Assembly (NCBI RefSeq): GCF_015751905.1
Contig: NZ_JADOUF010000001.1
Coordinates: 4,402,001 to 4,466,000 of the forward strand
DNA length: 64,000 nucleotides
Origin: Longispora fulva
Lineage (GTDB): Bacteria; Actinomycetota; Actinomycetes; Mycobacteriales; Micromonosporaceae
Direction of reading: 5' to 3'
Numbering within the stretch: the stretch's first letter is position 1; every line of letters starts with the position of its first letter. Below the pieces are notes generated by a model. The model was given only the letters and a program-made list of their open reading frames with translations. It was not told where the DNA came from and searched no databases. The position numbers were made by a program, and so were the translations under genes. Of this stretch, positions 35,521 to 45,054 are shown piece after piece.

Positions 35521-35693
35521 GCGGACCGGGCGAGCACCTTCACCCTCATCCTCCCGTCCCGCACCGCCTGGCACGCCGCCCAGACCTTGGCCGTCGCGAG
35601 CGCCTGGGTGCGGGTGTCGAACACGGCCATCCTCGTCACCGGTTCCGGAAAAGTCCCGGTCACGGCCACCATCAAGACCTGAAACGTCATCAT
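35517..35693 (-). CDS. Small 58-residue unknown protein
   Basis: ATG 35693 follows GGAGG at 6 bases, a good ribosome site. The product begins MMTFQVLMVAVTGTFPEPVT, contains the helix ALATAKVWAACQAV and a basic tail MRVKVLARSA; it looks like a small alpha/beta domain. It overlaps the next small frame by four bases. No family is recognised. It diverges from the XRE-TPR regulator at 35849, so both may share a control region at 35694-35848. Confidence 0.6.
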   Translation of the reverse strand: MMTFQVLMVAVTGTFPEPVTRMAVFDTRTQALATAKVWAACQAVRDGRMRVKVLARSA

Positions 35694-35848
35694 CGGGTAC
35701 CTCCATGCCAGCACCCTTCCGCGCCGCGACCCCGGGCGGGAGTGGACCCGAGTGTGTTCGTTGTGTGCCTGATTCCGCCGATACGGTTGCCGACTACGGT
35801 GGGCGTGCAGCACAGTTGTCCGCAGTGCCCGACAGGGGTGGTTTCACC

Positions 35849-37120
35849 ATGGATCTCGCGACGCACCCGTTGACGCATGTGCGCCAGGAAAACGGCTGGT
35901 CAATGGCGGACCTCGCCCGACTGGTACGCCACGCGGCCCGCCGGGAGCAGCAGCGGTCCGGAGTGGACCGCAACCGGATCTGGCGATGGGAGACGGGACG
36001 GACCCACCCGAGCCCCGGGTCCCAACGCCTGCTCGCGACGATCCTGGACGTCCCGCCCGGGCAGGTGGAGGCGCTCGGCTGGCCGCACTGGTTGCCGGCC
36101 CACGTCGAGCCGCACCCGTTCACGGTCCCGGGCAGCCGGGCTGCGGTGCAGGAGGTGGTCGTGGCCAGGATGGACCGTAGGGCGTTCCTCGTCCTCGGCG
36201 GCGGCGCGCTCGCCGGCATGGCCCGGGACTGGGCTCTGAGCGAGCCAGGCAGGCTGGCCGGAGCGCTCGACGGCCGGGCCGTGGATCCGGAGCTGGTGGC
36301 GTGGTTGGAGGCGCGGACGTCCGAACTGCGGGCGCTGTCCGCGACGTCGGAGCCGCTGGTGGCCGAACTGGTCGACGCGCATCTGAGCACCACGATCCGG
36401 CTCCTCGACCAGGCGCGCTTCTCCGAGGAGGTGGGGCGGAGGCTGTGTTCGACCGTGGCCACCCTCGCGCAGTGCGCCGGGTGGGGGCGGTTCGACCAGT
36501 CCCGGCACGGTGGGGCGCAACGGCTCTGGCAGGCGGCGCTGCACGCCAGCCACCTCGCCGGGAACCGTGATCTGGGGGCCGGGGTGCTCGCGGATCTCGC
36601 GTACCAGGCGACGTGGCTCGATCAGCCGAAGCACGCGGTGGAGATTCTCGGGTGGGCACGGAGTCGGACGCGGTCGCCGGCGGCGCGGGCGCTGCTGGAC
36701 GTACGGCGGGCCCGTGCCCTCGCCGTGTTGCGGGACTCGGTCGGGTGCGGGCTGGCGCTGTCCTCCGCCGAGCGGGAGTTGGAGCGGGTTCATCCGGAGA
36801 CGACTCCTGGATGGGTGACGTGGATGTCGCCCGCCGACCTGGCTGCTGACGCCGGACGGTGCTGGTTGGATCTGGGACGGCCCGCGCGGGCTGTGGCGGA
36901 GATCGAGGTGGGGTTGCGGCTGCTGGATCCGGGGCGGGCGCGGACGCGGGCGGTGTTTCTGACGTATCAGGCGGAGAGTGCGTACGCGGCCGGGGAGGTG
37001 GAGGCTGCGGTGTCGTTCGCGCGGACCGCCTCGTCGGTGGCGTTGGCGACGGGATCGGCGCGGTGCGTGCTTCTGGCGGACGGAGTCGCGAACCGGGTGG
37101 GGGTCCGGACGACGTCGTAG
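35849..37120 (+). CDS. XRE regulator with TPR-like C-terminal domain
   Basis: A 423-residue regulator. The N-terminal HTH (about 5-75) has VRQENGWSMADLARLVRHAA and RNRIWRWETGRTHPSPGSQR as recognition helix. A short Ala/Gly-rich hydrophobic stretch (FLVLGGGALAGMARDWAL, about 110-127) follows; the rest is helical with TPR-like repeats (ALHASHLAGNRDLGAGVLAD). This layout is common among NsdA-like and other actinomycete developmental regulators. ATG 35849 lies behind GGGGTGG. Divergent from the small-gene operon. Targets unknown. Confidence 0.85.
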   Translation: MDLATHPLTHVRQENGWSMADLARLVRHAARREQQRSGVDRNRIWRWETGRTHPSPGSQRLLATILDVPPGQVEALGWPHWLPAHVEPHPFTVPGSRAAVQEVVVARMDRRAFLVLGGGALAGMARDWALSEPGRLAGALDGRAVDPELVAWLEARTSELRALSATSEPLVAELVDAHLSTTIRLLDQARFSEEVGRRLCSTVATLAQCAGWGRFDQSRHGGAQRLWQAALHASHLAGNRDLGAGVLADLAYQATWLDQPKHAVEILGWARSRTRSPAARALLDVRRARALAVLRDSVGCGLALSSAERELERVHPETTPGWVTWMSPADLAADAGRCWLDLGRPARAVAEIEVGLRLLDPGRARTRAVFLTYQAESAYAAGEVEAAVSFARTASSVALATGSARCVLLADGVANRVGVRTTS

Positions 37121-37519
37121 GCGGGAACCTTACTGGTCACCGCTGCACCTGACTAGCATGGCCAAGGTGACCGCGCCTTCCCCGACTCAACCCGAAGGCC
37201 CCCGCGCACCCTCGGCGGACAACTGACTGCACATCACCTTCGTCACAAGCCGACGGTCCAGCAGGCATCGTGCGACGGTAGTGCCGCAACCGCCGGTTGC
37301 TTCTCACAACTCGGTCAACGGAAATTGCTCCTGGTCCTGGGTACCGCAGACGTGCCGCCCGCCGATAGGGGGGCGGATTTGGGTCAGCCTGGCGTGATGG
37401 TCTGGTGCGTACTGAACTGGCTCGATGCCGGTCAGCGCTCGAGTGATTCGGAGACGTCACCGTAGCGGCTCGGGTTCGAGGTGTGTCAACGTGAGTGCGG
37501 CCCACATGAAGAGCCATTG
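37121..37519. other. 399-base gap without a confident gene
   Basis: No frame here has convincing start and coding character. A 22-codon frame from ATG 37158 and a low-complexity minus-strand frame ending 37137 exist but are not supported. The region separates the regulator from the last gene of the toxin operon and may contain the operon terminator; no clear hairpin with U-tract was found. Confidence 0.5.
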
Positions 37520-38047
37520 TCAGCCAGGTTCGTTGCCATGAAGAATTCCGTAGGCATAAGCCGCTAGGCCGTCCTCACCGATCACGATATCCATTTGAGC
37601 CTTCCCCGTGTCTGCTGCGTAAGTCATATACTTCTTCGTTGTCCGGGATTTCCAATCGAATTTGCTCTTCACTCTGTCCGCATCAAACGGCAAGGCGTCA
37701 CCAGGCATGGTGAAAGTTTTGGTGGAGTCTTCTACGCCAAGATTTCGCAGGGTAGCAGCCTTGCATTCCGAGGCAAACCTCATCTCCAAATAGATCGAGT
37801 CGGACAGGTCATCACCAAGGAAGAACCTCACCTGTGTACCGGCGCACTGCTCATCCTTGACGCCGAAGCGTTCCAACGCCTGGGCGAGGGACACGCCCGT
37901 TCGACTTCCCTGGAGCGCATTCGGATCCGCTCCTCCACCACATCCGGAAGCAAGACCCACAAGCAGCGTGCCCACAATGACTAAAATGGGCGCAGCTCTC
38001 CGGTGGTCCTCCTCAGCAGCTCCTTTCAAAACCCAGGCGCTACTCAC
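37520..38047 (-). CDS. Lipoprotein, second immunity candidate of the RHS operon
   Basis: A 175-residue predicted lipoprotein. LVIVGTLLVGLASGCGGG is a lipoprotein signal with lipobox LASGC; the modified Cys would anchor it to the outer face of the membrane. The mature domain has CAGTQVRFFLGDDLSDSIYL and further cysteine ASECKAATL, and a terminal acidic YAYGILHGNEPG. It starts (GTG 38047) within 8 bases of the upstream stop. Because it follows the RHS toxin and sits outside the membrane, it could block the peptidoglycan-cutting tip. It shares no obvious sequence with lysozyme inhibitors. The DNA is AT-rich like the tip. Start choice is uncertain. Confidence 0.6.
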   Translation of the reverse strand: MSSAWVLKGAAEEDHRRAAPILVIVGTLLVGLASGCGGGADPNALQGSRTGVSLAQALERFGVKDEQCAGTQVRFFLGDDLSDSIYLEMRFASECKAATLRNLGVEDSTKTFTMPGDALPFDADRVKSKFDWKSRTTKKYMTYAADTGKAQMDIVIGEDGLAAYAYGILHGNEPG

Positions 38048-38516
38048 AAGTCAAGGACACCTCAATTAGCACCTTGGATCCATTGCGAACTTCCGCCGCC
38101 TGATCTGGCGAGGCTCGGTGATACGACAAGGGCAGCTTTCCCGGCCGAAGTTGTTTGACGTAAACTCCACAAGTACGCCCTGTAGAGCCTTTCATAGTCC
38201 CACCCCCCACCCATAGGAAAACCGAATCCTCGCCCCGCGCCTTACGTGAGTCATCCTCAACAAATCCTGGCCCCTCTAGCTCACCGACCACATCCGCACT
38301 CTGCGGCCCAATAAAATACTTGGTACCCTCACCATCTTGGCCAGTTGCCTCAAACCCATTTATCTTCACGGACTTGACACTCTCAGCGGAAATAGAATGT
38401 TCGTCATCCGGAAGCAGGTCGTGAAAAAAACCGCCGACAACGAAAAGTACGCCACAGACGACGACGATTGCCGTTAGACCAACGAGCGCACCTACAGTAG
38501 TGGTCTTCAGCCGCAT
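38040..38516 (-). CDS. Membrane-anchored immunity candidate of the RHS operon
   Basis: A 158-residue protein with an N-terminal helix (VGALVGLTAIVVVCGVLFVV) and an extracellular domain: VKINGFEATG, KYFIGPQSADV, RTCGVYVKQLRPGKLPLS and a terminal EVSLTCE. Its start overlaps the RHS stop by 10 bases, the usual position of an immunity gene. Two cysteines (CGV and CE) probably form a disulfide. It is homologous to the orphan at 34843-35313. A membrane-anchored outward-facing protein suits protection against a cell-wall-attacking toxin. Inhibition itself is inferred. Confidence 0.7.
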   Translation of the reverse strand: MRLKTTTVGALVGLTAIVVVCGVLFVVGGFFHDLLPDDEHSISAESVKSVKINGFEATGQDGEGTKYFIGPQSADVVGELEGPGFVEDDSRKARGEDSVFLWVGGGTMKGSTGRTCGVYVKQLRPGKLPLSYHRASPDQAAEVRNGSKVLIEVSLTCE

Positions 38517-41500
38517 GCGAAATACCCCGAACGACAGAACAATTGATCGGCCCTTGCGCGATTTCCACTATACATCTCGATGTAGTGGGTGTACTCAAGC
38601 GGCCCGCCCGTGCCTGAAGCTTTTTGCACCATATATTCGTCCCCAGCATTATAGCCGTACGCGACTAATTTGTCCCGAGAATAATTCACTCCACCCGGTT
38701 CGGTGAACCCTTCAAACCCATTCGGCAACAGTCGATCCAGATCCTTCAGTCTAAATGCAGTGGCCCGGATCGCCAAGTCGTCATCGCTGTCCAGATCCGA
38801 CCAGGCAACATCAGCCAGTTGATAGTGAGCCGCGCGAGTCTTTTCGAACGTACCCTCTTTCATCTGACCAACCCCAATTGAAGGCCCCGCTTCTTTGGAC
38901 CAAATTCCCGTCCCTGTCCACCACCAAGTCTTAAATGTACTGAACGCCCGCCATGCACCATCGGCATACGTTACACACTTTAAGTCGCAGCTTTCATTGA
39001 GCAAGATTGCAAAAAGTAGGAGTGGGTCGATTCCCGCCTCCGCTGCGGCAGCAAGGATGGAATCCGCATAAATACCCATGCCAGAGAGATCGTCGGAGTA
39101 TCTGTTGTCATCACCCACACAGGGAACCGTCCCATGTGCCGTGTCACACACGGAATCCGGATAGTCCTTCACCCGCCCCTTCCTGGGATGACCAGGGCAT
39201 GCTTGAGGATCTTCGTAACAGCGATCCGAGGACGAGTCGCGCCTATTGACGTTGTTCTGCGGGTCGCTTCCGCTTGTTGCCTGGCCGGCTCTCGCGCGGG
39301 CGGCAGGACTGCTGTTGTCCTCTCCGTCGCCAGTAGTCATACCCAAACCGCTGGGGTCACTGCTTGTCGCCGGCGCGTTGTTGGCGTAGGTATAGCCGTT
39401 CCAGCTCTGCGGATCCGCGCCGTCGAACTGCGGGTCGACCGACATGAAGCGGCCCGTGCTTGGGTCGTAGTCGCGGGCGCCGATGTGGACGAGTTTGGTG
39501 TCCGGGTCGTTGACTCCGTCGACGAAGCCTCGCTGGGTGGGCCAGTTGACCGCCGTGCCTCGGGGGCCACCGAAGGGGTCTGTGCGGCGGCGGGTGACGG
39601 TCAAGTCCGTGGACTTGATACTGGTCTGGCTCGTGCCGTGGTGGTCGGCGACGATCCACGACACCTCCGTGTCAGAGCTGCGCACCGCGCCCGGGTAGGT
39701 GCGCACCGCCGTCGGGGTGGAAGTCGGCGTGTTGGCGTGCAGTTCCGTGGACCCCGCGTAGATCGTGACGCCGGTGGAGTCCTTGCGGAGGATCCGGTTG
39801 CCGTCGGCGTCGTAGACGTAGTCGGTTGTCGGGCCGCTGTCGATGGCCAGCTTCGACAGTTTGCCGAGTTCGTTCCACGTGTAGTGGGCCCCGTTGTGCA
39901 GGGTCGTGTTGCCGGTGTTGTCGTAGGCGAACGTGTCCGTCGTCGTGGTGGCCGCAGGGCCGACCTTGGTGTCGACCTTCGTCAGGCTGTGCGTCTTCGG
40001 CTGGCCGGCACCCGGCGTGTAATAGGTGCGCAGCGTGTCCGTGGACAGCCCACCACCCGGTGCGGCGTGCTTGAGTTCCGTGCTCCGGTTGCCGGCGGTG
40101 TCGAAGCCGTAGGTCGTCCAGTACGGGTCCGTGCCGCCGATCACGCCGGAGGTCGGGGTCGACTGGCAGGCGGCTGCCGAGGTGGTCCAGGACTCCGTCA
40201 TGCGGCGGAGGCCGTCGTAGCCGAAGCACTGGTTGAAGGCCGCCCCGCCGGGTGTGGCGTCGTTGATGCCCAGGACGTTGCCGGCCACGTCGTAGGAGTA
40301 GTTCTCGGTGTACTGCACGTCGAACGGGTCCTGGGCACCCGGGTGTAGTTCGGTGGAGACCTGCGCCACCAGGAGCCGTTGGGTCACGTCCTGACGGGCG
40401 GTGGTGACCCGCACCCGCTTGGTACCCGAGCCCATGATCGTTTGGAAGACACCGCCGTCGAAGTAGTAGGTGATCCCCGACAGGTAGTTCTCCAGGCCGC
40501 TGATCGAGATCTGCTGGCCCGCCGTGTTGTAGCCGAAGTTCACCGTCTCCGCCGCCATGCCGCCGGCGGCCGGGTACACCACTGTCCTCGGGGCGCCGTT
40601 GGGCATGTAGGTCATGGACGTCGTGTACGTCTTATTACCCAGAGTGTCGATGACCCCTGTCGACTTCGGGATGGTCACCGAGGAACCCAGCGGCCGGTAG
40701 CCGTCGTCGTAGCCGGTCACTGCCGTCTTGAACTCACCCAACGCGTCGAAGCGGGTCGAGGACGTGAGCTGGCCCTTGGCGAGGGTGTCGTACGTCCAGG
40801 AGGCGAGGATCGGGTTGTTCTGGTCGTCTTTCCTGTGCACCTCGGTCTTGCGATCCAGGTCGTCATACTTGAACAGCAGCTTGCGTGACTCCGCGTCCTC
40901 GGTGGTCTCCACCTGACCCACCGCAGTGTAGGTCATCTTCGTCAGGCCCGTGTCCGGGTCCGTCTTGGATTCGACCTGACCACGGATGTTGTACGCCGTC
41001 GTCCAGGTGCTTCCGGCCGTGCTGGACGAGGTCTGGCGGCTCAGGAGGTCGTACCCGTATGTGGTGTCCTGGAAAGAGCCGGACGGGGCAGACCCCAGGA
41101 ACTGACGCAGCGTGGTCGTCCGGCCGCGACCGTCGCTGTATGCCGTGGACGCGGTGCCGCCGGTCGGCGGGGTCGTGGTGACGCTGTCGCCGTCGTAGGC
41201 CGTCGCGACCTGGGAGAACTTGTTTCCGGCTCCCCACAGTTCATCCGCGACCACTCGACCGGAGTCGTCGTAGACGAAGCGGTGCTGCGACTGCACGGCG
41301 GTGTCGGCGAACCCCGCCAACGTCCCCGACGGCGCGCCGTCGGCCTTGAAGGACGACGTCTTCACCACCCGGCCGGCCATGTCGTAGACCGTGTCGGTGA
41401 TGTGCCGCACGCCGTACTGGGTGATCTCCTGGGTCTGCCTCGGGCGGAACCGGGAGTCGAGGATCTCGTAGGAGTCGATGACGCCGTTGGTGTCGTTCGG

Positions 41501-44500
41501 CCCCAGAACCGAGGTCTTGATGACCGGCGATGTCGTCTTCGAGTACGAGTAGCTGTAGGTGACGTTGGGGGTGGCCGTGGCCTTGTCCCGGCCGGGTGAC
41601 CAGACTGAGATGAGTCGGCCCAGTGGGTCGTAGGTGACCTCGGTCTTCTTGCCGTTGGCGTCGATCACCTTCACGGGCTGGCCGGTGATCGGGTGGATCG
41701 TCGTGGTCGCCGTGAAGCCGGCCCCGGTGCCAGACGGCGGCGGTGTGGTCACGGCGAGTTGGGTGGGTGCGCCGATTCCGGTCGGGGTGTAGGCGGTGGT
41801 GGTGGTCCGGCCGAGGGCGTCGGCGGCGGACACGGGGCGGCCGAGGGTGTCGTACTGGACGGTGCCCGTCGTGGTGTAGGTCTTCGCCGCGGCGTTGTCC
41901 AGGACCTTCGTCCGGGTCGGGAGTGCGATCGTCGGGGCCGTGGTCAGGCCCTGTGAGGTGTCGGGGGCTCCGTCGTAGTAGGTCTGGGCTCCGCTGAGTG
42001 GCTGTGCTCCGCCTGGGATGGTGCCGCCGGGGCAGGCGTAGGTTTCGGCCTGCGAGACGGTGGACATGATCCAGTTGGTGAGGTTGCGGTTGTACGTCGT
42101 GGTGGAGCACACGTCGTCGGTGGTGGTCGCGTTGTCGCCGCGGTCGATGACCTTCGACGGGAACAGTTCGGCGTCGTACTGGGTGTCGGAGCTGGTCACC
42201 CGCCATGTGTTGTCACGTTGGATGTGGGTGCGGTTGCGGGTGGAGCCGTTCTGGATGGAGGAGGCGTACCGGTATGTCTGGCCCGTGTTCTGGGTGGACA
42301 GCAGCGAGCCCCACAGGTCGTGGATGACGAAGTGGTCGGCGGTGCCGTTGTCGAAGGAGTAGTCCTCCCAGACCTGGCCGCGTAGGTTCTCCCAGTCGGT
42401 GTTGACCGTGCCCTCGGAGTTCCACACGGTCATGGTCCGGGTGCCCCAGCCGGCGTCGGTGCGGTCCCCGTTCATGCCCCGGTAGTACCGGCGCACGCTA
42501 GTCTGCGGCTGCTGGCCGGCCACGCCGTGCGTGGTCACGACCTGCGAGTAGCCCCGCCAATCGGACCAGGTGCGGTTGGCCAGGGGGGTCAGGAAAGCGT
42601 TGTTGTGGCCCCACAGCACGACGGGGTTGCTCCCGCTGGCGGAGTTGTCGTTGCTGTAGCCGTACGTCCATGTCTCGGTCGGGGTGCCGCCGGTGGAGTC
42701 GGTCACGGTGACCTGGGTGGCGACGTATTTCTGCCACCACGCCCAGCCGGCCGGTGAACCTTGGGGTTTCCAGTACTGCGGGAAGCACCGTCTGGTGTTC
42801 CAGTCCGGGTCAGGCATCGGCTGGCCTGCGGCGCAGTCCTCACCGGAGTACGTGACCGTGGTCATCGCCCCGGTCTCCGACCAGATCCGGTCGACCCGGT
42901 AGTGCACCATCGGCAGCGAACCCGTGGACACGTTGTAGTCGGCGCGGTTGTTCTTCTGCGTGCCGAAGAAGTTCACCGTCGGGGTGGTCAGGGCGTTGCC
43001 GTCGGCGTATCCGGTGTGGGTGACCGACTCCAACCACAACGACGGCGACGTGCCATCAGACACCGTCGGAAAGCCGGAGGGGAAGTCGTAGAAGTCCAGG
43101 TCCTTGTACGTGCTGCTGCCCGGGTCATAGACCTTGGCGGTCATCGACACGATCTTGTTGAGCACCCAGAACGTCGGCGACTGCACCGTCGCGCACGAGG
43201 ACATCGCGACGTCGCAGTACTGGTCCCACGGCACGTCGGGGAAGTTCGGCTGGTCGTTGGCGGCACACGGAGCCTTGGCACACCGCCACGTGGTGCCGAA
43301 GTCCACCCGGTACGGGGCCGGGCCGTCACCCTCGTGCCCGGCGCGGGTGCCGTACTCGATGTGGTGCAGCACCGCACCCCGGTGATACGTCGCCGTGGTG
43401 TAGTTGTTCCAGATGCCGTACTTCTGCGACTCCTGCGTGTAGAAATACGTCATCGAGTTCCCGGCGGTGTCGACCACGTAGTCGAGGTTCCACCGGTAGT
43501 TCTGCCAACACGTCGACACCTTGATATCCGTGCCGTTGTAACACGTCTCCAAAGGCTGGTTGGCCACCACCGGCACCGACTGCTCCGAATGCGTCCCCGC
43601 ATCACCGGCATAACGCACCCGATGCCCGAAGAAGTACTGCGTGCCGTCAGCCGTGGTCACCTTCCACTGACCACCATTGACCATCGAACCCGTGTAGTCC
43701 GCGACGTTCTCGACCTTCCAACCCGCCTGGCCGTCCATGTGCCACACGTGCGAGGTGTCGTCCTGGACGAGCGCGCCGGCCTTGCCCCCGAGCGACATCG
43801 AGTAGTACTGGCCGCCCATGCACAGGTCACCGGTCATGGTGCCCTCGTCAGCGCACGACACAAACGTGCGCTCCACGAACCCGGTGCCCAGGTCCCAACC
43901 CGCCCCGACCGGAGAACCCTGCCCCGACGTCGCGTTGGTCATGCCGTCGATCGCCGCCGACGAGTACGACAGGCTCAGGTTCGGCTGCGGACCCGCGGGC
44001 GCCTTCGGCGTCTTCAACGGGTACGAATAGGAGAAACCACCCCCTGAGTCCCCGGACGTCCACGACCCCGACTCCGACAACGACGTCTTCTTGAAGTCCC
44101 CCGCCGGGCCGCCACCAGAAGACGCCAGCGCGTACACCGGAGCCGAGACCGACGCCACGCCCGCCGAAGCCGACAACGAACGGGCCTGAGGCTCGGCGAC
44201 ATCGACCGGGACCGCGTCCACATCCGCCGACACCGTCTTCGACGCCGCGTTGTTCACCGACGTCAACACCGGGGTCTGGGTCTGACACTCCTTGCGGTCC
44301 GGCGTGCTCAACACACACGCCGGCAACTGCACCAACACCAGACGGGAACCGTAGTTCCCGCCGAACGCCTCAGAAAAGCCGGAATAGTCCACTTCGACCC
44401 GAACCCGGCCCGACGTCGTGCCACCATCGGCACGGGTCACCCGCAACCCGGTACCACTCGACACCGCCTTGACCACGCTGGTCCGGTCCACGATCTCGAC

Positions 44501-44902
44501 CTTCACGTGCGCCGGCACCGTCGACGCCAGAGACCGCAAACCCTTCTCATCATCAGCAGGAGCCGCGTACGCCGACACCGACGACGCCGACCCGAGCCGC
44601 ACCGGCAACCCACCGGCCTTCACCAACCCCGCCACAGGCCCGGCCGCGCGCAACGACGTCGACGCACCACCGAGGGCGACCACCGCCGAAGCCGGCGCAG
44701 GCCACGACACCACGGGCTTCGCCGTCGCGTACGTCATCGGCGTACCGAACTGCGGAGGCTGCACCGGCACCGACGTGACCGACGCCAACGGCTCGTTCAG
44801 GTCACCGACACCGGTGCCCGGAGCGGCCAGCGCCGGCACGCCGGCGAGCGTACTCGCGACCAATCCGGCAGACAGGACAGCGATAAGCGACAAACGCCGC
44901 AC
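38507..44902 (-). CDS. Secreted RHS/YD-repeat polymorphic toxin with lytic-transglycosylase-like tip
   Basis: A 2131-residue protein. A signal peptide (to LAGVPALA|AP, about 27) leads to an SpvB-like N-terminal region, then many YD repeats (GRPVSAADALGRTTTTAY type). The RHS core end has GARDYDPSTGRFMSVDP and NGYTYANNAPATSSDPSG (about 1815-1853). The variable tip starts near 1854. It contains AGIDPLLLFAILLNES with a likely catalytic E1970, GPSIGVGQMKEGTF, and VAYGYNAG (about 2081-2088). That is the SLT/lytic-transglycosylase order: Glu, GxxQ loop, then YNAG. It should cut peptidoglycan of rival cells. The tip and downstream genes are AT-richer than the core, with the border near 39250-39340. 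GTG 44902 has GGGGG upstream. Confidence 0.85.
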   Translation of the reverse strand: MRRLSLIAVLSAGLVASTLAGVPALAAPGTGVGDLNEPLASVTSVPVQPPQFGTPMTYATAKPVVSWPAPASAVVALGGASTSLRAAGPVAGLVKAGGLPVRLGSASSVSAYAAPADDEKGLRSLASTVPAHVKVEIVDRTSVVKAVSSGTGLRVTRADGGTTSGRVRVEVDYSGFSEAFGGNYGSRLVLVQLPACVLSTPDRKECQTQTPVLTSVNNAASKTVSADVDAVPVDVAEPQARSLSASAGVASVSAPVYALASSGGGPAGDFKKTSLSESGSWTSGDSGGGFSYSYPLKTPKAPAGPQPNLSLSYSSAAIDGMTNATSGQGSPVGAGWDLGTGFVERTFVSCADEGTMTGDLCMGGQYYSMSLGGKAGALVQDDTSHVWHMDGQAGWKVENVADYTGSMVNGGQWKVTTADGTQYFFGHRVRYAGDAGTHSEQSVPVVANQPLETCYNGTDIKVSTCWQNYRWNLDYVVDTAGNSMTYFYTQESQKYGIWNNYTTATYHRGAVLHHIEYGTRAGHEGDGPAPYRVDFGTTWRCAKAPCAANDQPNFPDVPWDQYCDVAMSSCATVQSPTFWVLNKIVSMTAKVYDPGSSTYKDLDFYDFPSGFPTVSDGTSPSLWLESVTHTGYADGNALTTPTVNFFGTQKNNRADYNVSTGSLPMVHYRVDRIWSETGAMTTVTYSGEDCAAGQPMPDPDWNTRRCFPQYWKPQGSPAGWAWWQKYVATQVTVTDSTGGTPTETWTYGYSNDNSASGSNPVVLWGHNNAFLTPLANRTWSDWRGYSQVVTTHGVAGQQPQTSVRRYYRGMNGDRTDAGWGTRTMTVWNSEGTVNTDWENLRGQVWEDYSFDNGTADHFVIHDLWGSLLSTQNTGQTYRYASSIQNGSTRNRTHIQRDNTWRVTSSDTQYDAELFPSKVIDRGDNATTTDDVCSTTTYNRNLTNWIMSTVSQAETYACPGGTIPGGAQPLSGAQTYYDGAPDTSQGLTTAPTIALPTRTKVLDNAAAKTYTTTGTVQYDTLGRPVSAADALGRTTTTAYTPTGIGAPTQLAVTTPPPSGTGAGFTATTTIHPITGQPVKVIDANGKKTEVTYDPLGRLISVWSPGRDKATATPNVTYSYSYSKTTSPVIKTSVLGPNDTNGVIDSYEILDSRFRPRQTQEITQYGVRHITDTVYDMAGRVVKTSSFKADGAPSGTLAGFADTAVQSQHRFVYDDSGRVVADELWGAGNKFSQVATAYDGDSVTTTPPTGGTASTAYSDGRGRTTTLRQFLGSAPSGSFQDTTYGYDLLSRQTSSSTAGSTWTTAYNIRGQVESKTDPDTGLTKMTYTAVGQVETTEDAESRKLLFKYDDLDRKTEVHRKDDQNNPILASWTYDTLAKGQLTSSTRFDALGEFKTAVTGYDDGYRPLGSSVTIPKSTGVIDTLGNKTYTTSMTYMPNGAPRTVVYPAAGGMAAETVNFGYNTAGQQISISGLENYLSGITYYFDGGVFQTIMGSGTKRVRVTTARQDVTQRLLVAQVSTELHPGAQDPFDVQYTENYSYDVAGNVLGINDATPGGAAFNQCFGYDGLRRMTESWTTSAAACQSTPTSGVIGGTDPYWTTYGFDTAGNRSTELKHAAPGGGLSTDTLRTYYTPGAGQPKTHSLTKVDTKVGPAATTTTDTFAYDNTGNTTLHNGAHYTWNELGKLSKLAIDSGPTTDYVYDADGNRILRKDSTGVTIYAGSTELHANTPTSTPTAVRTYPGAVRSSDTEVSWIVADHHGTSQTSIKSTDLTVTRRRTDPFGGPRGTAVNWPTQRGFVDGVNDPDTKLVHIGARDYDPSTGRFMSVDPQFDGADPQSWNGYTYANNAPATSSDPSGLGMTTGDGEDNSSPAARARAGQATSGSDPQNNVNRRDSSSDRCYEDPQACPGHPRKGRVKDYPDSVCDTAHGTVPCVGDDNRYSDDLSGMGIYADSILAAAAEAGIDPLLLFAILLNESCDLKCVTYADGAWRAFSTFKTWWWTGTGIWSKEAGPSIGVGQMKEGTFEKTRAAHYQLADVAWSDLDSDDDLAIRATAFRLKDLDRLLPNGFEGFTEPGGVNYSRDKLVAYGYNAGDEYMVQKASGTGGPLEYTHYIEMYSGNRARADQLFCRSGYFACG

Positions 44903-45054
44903 AGTGGAACCCCCGTGTTTCGGAACCGCGTCGAAGACCAGCGGCCAGACACTACGGAGAACCTGTGACGGGATACAAGAGTTTACTTTTCCGGCAGATC
45001 AATCTATGGCGGTGTGGTCGCGACCTGGCCAGGTCGGGCCAGGTCGCGACCGGC

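Noticed and set aside
37158-37226. 22-codon plus-strand peptide frame from ATG 37158
   Set aside because: No clear ribosome site and no supporting context.
37137-37517. 126-codon minus-strand frame between the regulator and the lipoprotein gene
   Set aside because: Arg/Ser/Pro-rich low-complexity product, no ribosome site, no relation to neighbours.
38507-44902. YD repeats of the RHS gene considered as a DNA repeat array or CRISPR-like array
   Set aside because: The similarity is at protein level with diverged DNA and no constant spacer length.
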